Shown here: positions 1-6,317 of the stretch, piece after piece
Numbering within the stretch: the stretch's first letter is position 1
How the letters are laid out: the number at the start of each line of letters is the position of its first letter
Made by a program: the position numbers and the translations under genes
Assembly: GCA_023392205.1 (NCBI GenBank)
Contig: JAEVZN010000102.1
Coordinates: 1 to 8,263 of the forward strand
DNA from: Pseudomonadota bacterium
GTDB lineage: Bacteria; Pseudomonadota; Alphaproteobacteria; Rhizobiales; Xanthobacteraceae
DNA length: 8,263 bases
Direction: 5' to 3'
The notes under the pieces: model-generated
Database searches by the model: none
What the model saw: the letters and a program-made list of their open reading frames with translations, nothing else
What the model was told of the DNA's origin: nothing

Positions 1-2
1 TT

Positions 3-470
3 CTGATCCTCGGTGCAATTCTGGTCGGCTGCAGCGGCTGCGTGCCCGATAACGCCATGCTGGCGGCGGCGCCGCCATTGCCTGCGCGTGTCGGCAATGT
101 CGAAATGCGCTCGCTCAGCGAGCACGAAAAATCGGTGGTGCGACAAGCCGTGCGCACTCAGGTCCCGAACCCGGATTATGCGGAATTCCGCTGGGCCAAA
201 TTCCCCAAGGCACCCGCCGAGAGCGAATATTATTGCGCGCAGATCAATGCGCAGACCGCGCAGGGCAGCTTCGTCGGCTTTCGTCCCTACATCGCGATGA
301 TCGAGACCCGCAAGGACGAGGTGCGGGGCGCCAGACTGATCGAATTGTCCGCCGACCGCCTCAATGTCGAAGATGTGCTGCGGCGCTGCCGCGAGCACGG
401 GCTCGATCCGTTTCTGGCGCTGGAAGGCGAGGGCGGACTTTCGCAAGAGGCGCAGCGAACGCGGCGTTGA
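3..470 (+). CDS. Small putative lipoprotein of unknown function, 5' end outside the window
   Basis: The reading frame is open from the left edge, so the start codon lies upstream. The first visible residues are a hydrophobic stretch (LILGAILVGC) ending in a lipobox, L-V-G-C at bases 21-32. This is the end of a type II signal peptide, and the mature protein should be lipid-anchored at that Cys; a second Cys follows three residues later. The mature part is about 146 residues, with no transmembrane segment. It has a W-A-K-F-P stretch, a Y-Y-C-A-Q-I-N stretch and a later R-R-C motif, so a disulfide between the two inner cysteines is possible. The C-terminus is polar and charged. I do not recognise the family. 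A GTG at 42 could be mistaken for the start, but that would cut off the signal peptide and is very unlikely. It is convergent with the asparagine synthase-type gene, 22 bp away, and nothing ties it to glycan synthesis. Confidence 0.75.
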   Translation: MILGAILVGCSGCVPDNAMLAAAPPLPARVGNVEMRSLSEHEKSVVRQAVRTQVPNPDYAEFRWAKFPKAPAESEYYCAQINAQTAQGSFVGFRPYIAMIETRKDEVRGARLIELSADRLNVEDVLRRCREHGLDPFLALEGEGGLSQEAQRTRR

Positions 471-491
471 AGATCGGCGGACGCAATGCCG
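462..491. terminator. Stem-loop between two convergent genes, possible weak bidirectional terminator
   Basis: CGGCGTTG (462-469) pairs with CAATGCCG (484-491): eight base pairs including one G-T wobble, with a 14-base loop. It overlaps the lipoprotein stop codon and ends just before the stop codon of the leftward gene. There is no T-run on either side, so it is not a classical intrinsic terminator. The position between two convergent stops is the main argument for a role. Confidence 0.22.
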
Positions 492-492
492 G

Positions 493-2421
493 CTAGGGCT
501 TGAGCCAACGCTGCGACCATGCCTGCACCATCAGGATGTTCCACAATCCGGTGGCATTGTCCTCGACACCTGTGATGTGGCGCCGCCAGAGCCTCTCCAC
601 CGCCTTGGCATCGAACAATCCGTGCTTCTGCAATTCCGGTGCGGCGAGGAGATCCGACGCCCAGCCGCGCAGCGGACCACGCAGCCATTGCGACAACGGG
701 ACCGAGAACCCGCGCTTGGGGCGGTCGGTCAGCGACGGTGGCACGTAGCGCGCGAGCACATCGCGCAACAATCCTTTCGGGCCGCCGTGATGATGCACCG
801 GTTCCGGAAGGCGCCAGACAAATTCCACCAGCCGGTGATCGAGCAACGGCTCCCGTGCCTCCAGCGAGACAGCCATGCTGCAGCGGTCAACCTTGGTGAG
901 AATATCGTCCGGAAGATAGCTCGCGATATCGTTGGCCTGCATGCGCGAGATCAGGTCCGGCAGGCTGGACGCAAGACCGGGGAGCGGCGCGATGCGATAG
1001 CCGTGTACGGCATCCATCACCGGCGGGCGGTCGAGTCCCACGCGTGTAAGTGCGATCGCGGCTTCATCGGAGCCTGATGCGCGCAGCGCACCCGCAAGCC
1101 GCCGTGCCTTCTCTCCGATGCGCTCGGCACGGGCCGGATCGAGCAGCCGCGCCGCAAGCGGCCTCATCAGCCCTTCCGGCAGCGCCGCCAATGTGCCTCC
1201 GGCAAAATTTCGAACCGGATGCGGCAGCCCTCCGATGCTGCCCCATATCCGCTCCAGCCAGGCATATTTCGGATAGCCCGCGAACAGCTCGTCGCCGCCA
1301 TCGCCGGACAGGGCGACGGTGACATGCGCGCGCGTGGCGCGCGACACAAGAAATGTCGGCAGTTGCGAGGAATCCGCGAAGGGCTCGTCGAACCAGTCGG
1401 GAATTTGCGGCACGAGGTCGAGGGCGGCCCGCTCGTCGAGCCGGATTTCGGTGTGATCCGTCTGCAGATGGTCGGCAACGGCGCGGGCGACCTGCGACTC
1501 GTCGTAGGCGGAATCTTCGAAACCGATCGTGAAGCTGCGCACGCGCGATGTGGACTGCGCCTGCATCAGCGCCACGACGAGGGAGGAATCGATCCCCCCG
1601 GAAAGAAATGCACCTACGGGCACATCGGCCACCATGCGCCGGCGTACGGAATCGCGCAGCAGTGCATCCAGGGCGTCGCGCGCATCCGCAACGTCATACG
1701 CGCCCTGTCCGCGGCCGCGGACCACATCCTCGATCCGCCAGTAACGCGTTGCATTCACGTCGCCGCCGGACGCGATCGTCATGATCGCGCCCGGTTGCAG
1801 CTTGAACACGTTTTTGAAGATCGTGGCCGGGGCCGGGATGTAGCTGTAGGCGGCCAGCGCCGCGACAGCCTCGTGATCGACGTCGCGCCTGAAGGAAGGA
1901 TGCTGCATCAGCGCGCGCAATTCCGAGCCGAACAGCAGCGTGCCGTCGGCGATGGTCCAGTAGAGCGGCTTCACGCCCAGCCGGTCACGCACAAGATGGA
2001 GCTTCCGCGCGCTGCGGTCGAACACGGCAAAGGCAAACATGCCGATCAGCCTGGTAACGGTGGCCTCGACGCCCCATTGCATGAAGCCGGCCAGCATCAC
2101 CTCGGTGTCGGACGTGCTGCGAAAGCTGTGTCCGAGGCCTGTCAATTCGGCGCGCAGGTCTTCGAAATTGTAGACCTCGCCGTTATAGGTGATAACAAAA
2201 CGGCCATCTGCAGAGTGCATCGGTTGCGCGCCGGTGGGGCTCAGATCGACAATGGCCAGGCGGCGGTGCGCAAGCCCAATGCCGGCTTCGGCATCCTGCC
2301 ACGCATCGGACCCATCCGGCCCGCGATGCGCCAACGTGTCCGCCATGCGCTGTGCGAGGATGGCCGGGGCAGGTTGGCGCGCCGGCGCACGCAAATGGAA
2401 CAGGCCGGCTATGCCGCACAT
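493..2421 (-). CDS. asnB: Asparagine synthase (glutamine-hydrolysing), AsnB type
   Basis: The 642-residue protein has the family's full length and both domains. An N-terminal class II glutamine amidotransferase (about residues 2-210) would release ammonia from glutamine. A C-terminal ATP-dependent synthetase domain (about 230-630) would adenylate a carboxylate, in the classic case aspartate to asparagine. Visible motifs are MCGIAG at the N-terminus, RGPDGS, YNGEVYNF, the PP-loop SGGIDSS (274-280), ALSGDGGDELFAGYPKY and LEAREPLLDHR. The start is set at ATG 2421 because Cys2 must become the N-terminal nucleophile after Met removal. A TTG two codons upstream would bury it. GGAG at 2434-2431 lies nine bases ahead. 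It is divergent from the sulfotransferase operon. AsnB paralogs are common in surface-glycan clusters, where the true acceptor may not be free aspartate, so the family call is firm and the substrate is not. Confidence 0.95.
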   Translation of the reverse strand: MCGIAGLFHLRAPARQPAPAILAQRMADTLAHRGPDGSDAWQDAEAGIGLAHRRLAIVDLSPTGAQPMHSADGRFVITYNGEVYNFEDLRAELTGLGHSFRSTSDTEVMLAGFMQWGVEATVTRLIGMFAFAVFDRSARKLHLVRDRLGVKPLYWTIADGTLLFGSELRALMQHPSFRRDVDHEAVAALAAYSYIPAPATIFKNVFKLQPGAIMTIASGGDVNATRYWRIEDVVRGRGQGAYDVADARDALDALLRDSVRRRMVADVPVGAFLSGGIDSSLVVALMQAQSTSRVRSFTIGFEDSAYDESQVARAVADHLQTDHTEIRLDERAALDLVPQIPDWFDEPFADSSQLPTFLVSRATRAHVTVALSGDGGDELFAGYPKYAWLERIWGSIGGLPHPVRNFAGGTLAALPEGLMRPLAARLLDPARAERIGEKARRLAGALRASGSDEAAIALTRVGLDRPPVMDAVHGYRIAPLPGLASSLPDLISRMQANDIASYLPDDILTKVDRCSMAVSLEAREPLLDHRLVEFVWRLPEPVHHHGGPKGLLRDVLARYVPPSLTDRPKRGFSVPLSQWLRGPLRGWASDLLAAPELQKHGLFDAKAVERLWRRHITGVEDNATGLWNILMVQAWSQRWLKP

Positions 2422-2430
2422 CGCCAAGGA

Positions 2431-2434
2431 CTCC
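2431..2434 (-). promoter_or_regulatory. Ribosome binding site deciding the asnB start
   Basis: GGAG read on the minus strand, nine bases before ATG 2421. It supports the start that leaves Cys as residue 2. Confidence 0.6.
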
Positions 2435-2452
2435 AGGGCGACACGGCCCGTT

Positions 2453-2468
2453 GGGACAAGGGTGTCCC
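2453..2468 (-). promoter_or_regulatory. Perfect inverted repeat in the asnB leader
   Basis: GGGACA and TGTCCC are separated by four bases, giving a perfect six-base-pair dyad. It lies between the candidate promoter and the ribosome binding site of asnB, about 32 to 47 bases upstream of the start codon. If the promoter call is right, it sits at the very 5' end of the transcript. It could be an operator for a dimeric regulator or an mRNA 5' stem-loop; the sequence alone does not decide. Confidence 0.35.
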
Positions 2469-2476
2469 GATCACTG

Positions 2477-2505
2477 ATTGTAACAGTATGTCATTATATG
2501 AACAA
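2477..2505 (-). promoter_or_regulatory. Candidate promoter of asnB
   Basis: On the minus strand, TTGTTC (2505-2500) and TACAAT (2482-2477) are separated by 17 bases, which fits a sigma-70-type promoter. The -10 matches five of six consensus positions; the -35 matches only the leading TTG. A second -10-like TATAAT lies inside the spacer (2498-2493), but its -35 is poor. The region is markedly AT-rich for this genome: 23 of 60 bases are G or C in 2461-2520. It lies 56 to 84 bases upstream of the asnB start. Confidence 0.4.
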
Positions 2506-2560
2506 TAAAACGGCTTTGCTCGCGGTTCATAGACGCCACTAGCGGATACCCAGATTGATC

Positions 2561-2575
2561 GATGGGCCTCGCAAG
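2561..2575 (+). repeat. Copy 1 of a 15-base imperfect direct repeat
   Basis: GATGGGCCTCGCAAG here and GATGGGTCTTGCGAG at 2629-2643 fit one consensus, GATGGGYCTYGCRAG. They match at 12 of 15 positions, and all three differences are transitions. The last eight bases of the two copies are exact reverse complements (CTCGCAAG and CTTGCGAG), so the pair can also be read as an inverted repeat. This is a candidate regulator site; the protein is unknown. Confidence 0.4.
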
Positions 2576-2628
2576 GGGCAACCGAAAAATTTCGCGTCCC
2601 TTAAATGTGCCCTGTAGCTGCACTTTTG

Positions 2629-2643
2629 GATGGGTCTTGCGAG
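2629..2643 (+). repeat. Copy 2 of the 15-base imperfect direct repeat
   Basis: Second copy of the GATGGGYCTYGCRAG motif, 68 bases (about 6.5 helical turns) after the first. A weaker partial match, GGGCTCGC, follows at 2685-2692. Confidence 0.4.
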
Positions 2644-2686
2644 CTTGGCGGCGGAATTTGGGTTCCGGTAGGGCAATCCTGTGCGG

Positions 2687-2702
2687 GCTCGCCCAGGCGA
2701 GC
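2687..2702. repeat. Perfect seven-base inverted repeat upstream of the sulfotransferase
   Basis: GCTCGCC (2687-2693) and GGCGAGC (2696-2702) are exact reverse complements around a two-base centre. In RNA this would be a tight GC-rich hairpin with six pairs and a four-base loop. It lies 78 to 93 bases before the sulfotransferase start. A short T-run (TTTT at 2710-2713) follows seven bases later, so an attenuator-like role is possible, but a protein-binding dyad is equally plausible. Confidence 0.35.
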
Positions 2703-2779
2703 GATTGCGTTTTGCAACGGCGGCTTTCAAATCTGGCATCACGTGTGTATTTATGCGCCCGAATTGGTTTGGGGCTAAA

Positions 2780-3886
2780 ATGGACATAATTCAGCAAGTT
2801 GCGCAGAAGGCAGCGAGATTGCTGCCTAAGGCAGTTCGAAGGGGAGCTCTCAACCGGATAAAAGATAAGTTGCGTTATCGACCATATTTTGAGGCGGTAA
2901 AGGGACGTTCAGCCAATTTGACTTCTTTGATCACCCGTATGAAGACGTCGTATCGTGCGGTTGATCTGCCTCTAATATTGATTTCGCAGGTGGAGCGGTC
3001 CGGCGGATCGATGATGGCGCAGCTCTTTGACGGGCATCCCGGAGTGCTGGCGCATCCGCATGAGTTGAAGATCGGCTATCCAAACAAGCGCATCTGGCCG
3101 CCGACCGATATCGCCGATTTGGATGAGCAGTTTCGTGTGCTCTTCGAGTTGAATAATATCGACTTTTTTGAAAGCGGCTACACGAAGGGTCGTCACAATT
3201 CCTATCGCATGAACTTCTTCCTGCTGCCGCAATTGCAGCGTGAATTGTTCCGCGAAGCACTCACGAAAAGCGGGCGGACAAGTGCACGTGACGTGCTCAA
3301 CGCCTACTTCACCTCCTATTTCAACGCGTGGCTCAACATGCGCACGCGCATCGATCAGGCCCGGTTCGTGTCCGGGTTCACGCCGATGATAGCCGTTGAG
3401 CCAGAGAACATGGACCGGTTCTGGGAGGCCTATCCCGACGGGTATCTCATTTCGTCTATTCGTTCGCCCTTGAGCTGGCATCCGTCCTTTGTCCGACTGA
3501 AAAGGGATGCCGCCGAACTGACCAACGTCAAGGCGACTGCGGCGCGATGGAACAGTTCCGTTCAAGCCATGTTCCGCGAGCGCGGCCGAAATCCGGACCG
3601 TGTGGTGGTGCTGCGCTTCGACGACCTAGTCAAGAACACGGAGGCGTCCATGCGCCTCATCTGCAGCCGTATCGGCCTCGACTTCCATCCTGCGCTCGTG
3701 ACGCCAACCTTCAATGGCGAGCCTATCGCCTCCAATTCCCTGTTTGCCGCGACGGAGCCGGGCGTGATGAACCACACGCCGGCTCAGCGCGAGTCACTGC
3801 TGAGCGACGAAGAGCGCGGTTATCTGAACGAGCATTGTATGCCCCTCTACGAGCGCGCCATGCGGGAGCTGGTCGAGACGGTATGA
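2780..3886 (+). CDS. Sulfotransferase family protein
   Basis: This 368-residue protein probably moves a sulfuryl group from PAPS to a hydroxyl of a cytoplasmic glycan or lipid intermediate. The 5'-phosphosulfate-binding loop is visible as VERSGGSMMAQLFDGHP (71-87), a form of the R-S-G-T/G-S loop followed by a leucine-rich helix and D-x-H-P. The 3'-phosphate-binding element is ISSIRSPLSWHPSF (224-237), with Arg228 and following serines. A later VVVLRFDDLVKN (275-286) also fits the family. The N-terminal 60 residues are basic and lack a membrane anchor. ATG 2780 is chosen because GGGG lies five bases ahead; ATG 2753 and a start at 2681 have no ribosome site and add residues unlike the family. 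Bases 2780-2960 are AT-richer than the rest of the gene. It opens a rightward operon and is divergent from asnB. The acceptor cannot be told from the sequence. Confidence 0.88.
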   Translation: MDIIQQVAQKAARLLPKAVRRGALNRIKDKLRYRPYFEAVKGRSANLTSLITRMKTSYRAVDLPLILISQVERSGGSMMAQLFDGHPGVLAHPHELKIGYPNKRIWPPTDIADLDEQFRVLFELNNIDFFESGYTKGRHNSYRMNFFLLPQLQRELFREALTKSGRTSARDVLNAYFTSYFNAWLNMRTRIDQARFVSGFTPMIAVEPENMDRFWEAYPDGYLISSIRSPLSWHPSFVRLKRDAAELTNVKATAARWNSSVQAMFRERGRNPDRVVVLRFDDLVKNTEASMRLICSRIGLDFHPALVTPTFNGEPIASNSLFAATEPGVMNHTPAQRESLLSDEERGYLNEHCMPLYERAMRELVETV

Positions 3887-3987
3887 ATGTCGTCGCGATG
3901 TGCATGGCTTGGCTGCCGGCTCCTGCAAGCTTCAGCAGCTGGCCGAAGCCGATGCCGTCCTGCCTATTTTCATGCGAGCCGCAATGA
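3883..3987 (+). CDS. Possible 34-residue linking ORF, coupled at both ends
   Basis: A 34-codon frame starts with ATG 3883, which overlaps the sulfotransferase stop as ATGA. It ends with TGA 3985-3987, which overlaps ATG 3984 of the next gene as a second ATGA. The peptide begins MNVVAMCMAWLPAPA and ends LFSCEPQ; it has three Cys and three Trp and resembles nothing I know. It may exist only to carry ribosomes from the sulfotransferase to the next gene, or the two overlaps may be chance. The main alternative is a GTG start at 3900 for the next gene, which would read through this stretch in a different frame. Confidence 0.25.
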   Translation: MNVVAMCMAWLPAPASFSSWPKPMPSCLFSCEPQ

Positions 3988-5429
3988 CATCGGGTTTGAT
4001 CCGCGAGGTGAGGCGTAGGCTGGCGCCGTTTCCGGTGTTGGGACGTATGGCACGCAGGGGATACGTGGCAGCGCTGAATACCTGGCTGGAGACCGGCGCA
4101 GCGCTGCAATTCTTGTTGGCGATGGCGAACACACGCGGCGACGAAAGCCGTTCGGTCTGGGAGGCGGCCTTGCCGCTGCAACCGCGCAGCCGTGTTAAGC
4201 TGCCGCTCGACGCTGAGGCGCTCCGCCCGGAAGCGTTGCAAGAGGTTTGCGCAAGGCGGGGTCTAGCCTGCGGGGTCGGGGGCGACGCGCTGTACCTGCC
4301 GCCGGCCACCTGGGCGTCCTCACCATTATCCGCCCTGCAACGTCGCTATCCGGAACGCTGCGGGATCAAGATCAGCCGCGCTGACGGTGGCGCGGAGCAG
4401 CCCTATATGACGGCGCGCTTCGGCAGGCATATGGCTCGGCGCCTGTCATATCCGCATATCAAACAGCTTCTGACCTACAATTTTCTGCATGCGAGCGGAC
4501 TTGCCCCGCGCCTGTACGACCTGCTCGAAATCGAGACGGCGGATGGAGAATTGCGGGTTTGCTACGTCGTTGAAGATGTCGTGGGAGAGGAGCTTGCGGA
4601 CGGCGATTGCGAAGACATCGTGACACGCCTGCGGGATCTGGAAACAGACGGGCTGCTCAGACTGATCAGCGCGGCAGGCTGGTCGGGGATCGATTTCCAG
4701 AAGCCCGACGGCAACGGCAACATCATTCGCTCGTCCGTTCGCCAGCGGCCGCTTTATGTCGACATTCATAATTTCATTCTGCCCGGCTATAAGACCTTTC
4801 TCGACGAGGCATGGCGTGCAGCAGATACAAGCGTGACCTCCGTTCCGGGACTTACGGCTGACTCGCGCGATGTCTATACCCGGTTATTCGGGAAGCAAAT
4901 TGCGGCGAGTGCAGAGGGGACTGCATTTGCCGAGGCCGGTCTGCGGCTGCTGGCAGCGGCGCGCCTGCCCATCGCCGGACGCGTTGTGTTCACCTGGCGC
5001 CCTGGCAGCCATCCCCTCGATCCCAGCGAAATGCTGAGACGCGGTGCGCAGTGGCTGCACGCTGTTGTCGAAGTGGAGAGATTGGCGGAGGCGGAGCGCC
5101 TGCTGCTGGCGCTGGGGTGCACGCGGTTCTCGCTCTCACCCTTGCCGGATCAGCAGGGGATCGCAGCCATGGCAGCGCATCTCCACGAGAACGGTGAGGC
5201 GGGGACTCTGCTTCATTATCGCCCGCACAAGGACGCGGGCGATTGGGCCGCCGCGGCACTGGCACTTCCGTGGACTTACATGCTTTACGAGTACCGTGGC
5301 GAGTCTGAGCGCCTCTCCGCGCAGCTCGACGCGCTTGCCGACCGGGTGCCGGTCAGGCTACTTGGCTCCGAACCTTTGCCCGGAGGCCTGCGCGGAACCG
5401 GGGCGGTGGCATTGATCGAGCGAATGTGA
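3984..5429 (+). CDS. Unfamiliar protein with kinase-like and degenerate methyltransferase-like regions
   Basis: I do not recognise this 481-residue protein with certainty. Residues 157-267 resemble a small-molecule kinase core. There is a hinge-like YVVEDVVGE (194-202), a catalytic-loop-like WSGIDFQKPDGNGNII (233-248; Asp237, Asn244/246) and a metal-site-like YVDIHNF (258-264; Asp260). Residues 317-481 follow the layout of a Rossmann methyltransferase: a GRVVF strand, then GAQWLHAVVEVERLAEAERL, then LPWTYMLYEYRGE. The SAM-binding glycine loop is missing (TWRPGSHP in its place), so this half is probably inactive. No signal peptide or clear membrane segment is seen. ATG 3984 is preferred because it overlaps the stop of the short upstream ORF; ATG 3972 and GTG 3900 are in-frame alternatives, and none has a strong ribosome site. 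Its stop overlaps the next start (GTGA), implying coupling to the methyltransferase. Domain calls are by eye; the gene itself is well supported by length and context. Confidence 0.8.
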   Translation: MTSGLIREVRRRLAPFPVLGRMARRGYVAALNTWLETGAALQFLLAMANTRGDESRSVWEAALPLQPRSRVKLPLDAEALRPEALQEVCARRGLACGVGGDALYLPPATWASSPLSALQRRYPERCGIKISRADGGAEQPYMTARFGRHMARRLSYPHIKQLLTYNFLHASGLAPRLYDLLEIETADGELRVCYVVEDVVGEELADGDCEDIVTRLRDLETDGLLRLISAAGWSGIDFQKPDGNGNIIRSSVRQRPLYVDIHNFILPGYKTFLDEAWRAADTSVTSVPGLTADSRDVYTRLFGKQIAASAEGTAFAEAGLRLLAAARLPIAGRVVFTWRPGSHPLDPSEMLRRGAQWLHAVVEVERLAEAERLLLALGCTRFSLSPLPDQQGIAAMAAHLHENGEAGTLLHYRPHKDAGDWAAAALALPWTYMLYEYRGESERLSAQLDALADRVPVRLLGSEPLPGGLRGTGAVALIERM

Positions 5430-6307
5430 GTATGGCCCGGTACACCGAACCACGTCAAAGCTCAGAGGCAGAACCCGCACCGCGCCGGCTGCCGGATTTC
5501 GGCCGCGACTTCGCGTCCATCGATGCATTTCTCGCCTGGTGGCTGGAGAACCCCGTGCTGGGCGAAAAGCAGCAGAAGGTCTTCGACGGCTATTATGCTG
5601 GTTATCGTTCAAAATTCGGCCGCTATGTCCGGCACCATTACAGCGGTCAATCGGACGAAATCTGCCGCCTCATCGACAGCAAGAGCGAACCGGTCTTGCT
5701 TGAAATCGGCGGCGGATGCGGCACCGAAGCGCTGTGGTTCGCGCTGCGCGGGGCGCGGGTCGTTGCGATCGACGTCAATGCCGAGCGGCTTTCCGTGGCG
5801 CAAGCGCGGCAGAAAATCGTCGAGCACGGCATTGGCCGCAAACTGGATCTCGAGTTTCGCTACGCCTCGCTTTTCGACCTTCCCCCAGATCCGTCGTTCG
5901 ACCTGATCTGGATGGAGCAGGCCTTCCATCATGTGGAGCCGCGCGCGCGCGTCTATAAGGTCATCGCGGCTCTGCTCAAAGACGGCGGCCGTGTAGTGAT
6001 CTCGGAGGCGAATGGATGGAATCCGCTATTGCAACTCGTGTTGTTGCGCCGGCGCGGCTTTCGCACCGTGATCGAGCGGACGACGGAGGCCGGTGAGCGA
6101 TTTCTTTACGGCAACGAGCGGATTACCGTGCCCGGCAAAATGGCGCGGGGTTTCGCCGAAGCTGGCGTAACGATGGAAGCCGTTCGTTATTTTCGTGTCC
6201 TGCCGAATATCGCTGCCGCGGACAATCTACAACCGCTGGAGCGCCTTGTGCCGCGCGGGGCCGCGCCGCTCTACAGTCACTACAACTACGTCGGCCGCAA
6301 ATCCTGA
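5426..6307 (+). CDS. Class I SAM-dependent methyltransferase
   Basis: This 293-residue protein should transfer a methyl group from S-adenosylmethionine. Motif I is VLLEIGGGCGTEAL (90-103), with the glycine-rich loop intact. The acidic residue that holds the SAM ribose is in VVAIDVN (112-118). FDLIWMEQAFHHVEP (158-172) and GGRVVISEANGW (187-198) are the later strands of the fold. Residues 30-75 form an N-terminal helical cap rich in aromatics. The substrate is not evident; in this setting an O-methylation of a sugar or a terminal cap is the likeliest job. The GTG start at 5426 overlaps the upstream stop (GTGA), with GAG five bases ahead; ATG 5432 is an in-frame alternative giving two residues fewer. 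It is the last gene of the rightward operon and ends 10 bp from the convergent glycosyltransferase, with no terminator-like hairpin and T-run visible. Confidence 0.9.
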   Translation: MSMARYTEPRQSSEAEPAPRRLPDFGRDFASIDAFLAWWLENPVLGEKQQKVFDGYYAGYRSKFGRYVRHHYSGQSDEICRLIDSKSEPVLLEIGGGCGTEALWFALRGARVVAIDVNAERLSVAQARQKIVEHGIGRKLDLEFRYASLFDLPPDPSFDLIWMEQAFHHVEPRARVYKVIAALLKDGGRVVISEANGWNPLLQLVLLRRRGFRTVIERTTEAGERFLYGNERITVPGKMARGFAEAGVTMEAVRYFRVLPNIAAADNLQPLERLVPRGAAPLYSHYNYVGRKS

Positions 6308-6317
6308 TACGCGTTAG

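Larger units (their letters stand above)
2422..2779. other. Divergent intergenic regulatory region between asnB and the sulfotransferase operon
   Basis: This 358-bp stretch holds no convincing gene. Leftward it carries the asnB ribosome site, leader dyad and candidate promoter. Its middle holds two copies of a 15-base motif and a CGAAA-AA-TTTCG dyad (2583-2594). Its right part holds a GCTCGCC/GGCGAGC inverted repeat. A rightward promoter is not obvious: the best spacing is TTTCAA (2725-2730), 17 bases, TATTTA (2748-2753), and both boxes match poorly. An in-frame extension of the sulfotransferase reaches back to 2681, but it reads through these elements and shows no family features. Confidence 0.5.

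Noticed and set aside
2425..2427. TTG start for the asparagine synthase-type gene giving Met-Ala-Met-Cys
   Set aside because: The glutaminase needs Cys as the first residue after Met removal, so ATG 2421 must be used.
1219..2508. Long open frame on the plus strand opposite the asparagine synthase-type gene
   Set aside because: It is antisense to a gene with complete family motifs, its translation resembles no known protein, and long antisense frames are expected in GC-rich DNA.
2740..2745. CACGTG palindrome upstream of the sulfotransferase
   Set aside because: A single six-base palindrome is expected by chance, and no known bacterial regulator could be tied to it here.
2681..2779. N-terminal extension of the sulfotransferase by 33 residues
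   Set aside because: No ribosome site, the extra residues do not look like the family, and the stretch contains the GC-rich inverted repeat; ATG 2780 is better.
3723..4241. Minus-strand open frame across the sulfotransferase and kinase-like gene junction
   Set aside because: Low-complexity, Arg/Gln-rich translation with no motif and no ribosome site; it overlaps two better supported genes.
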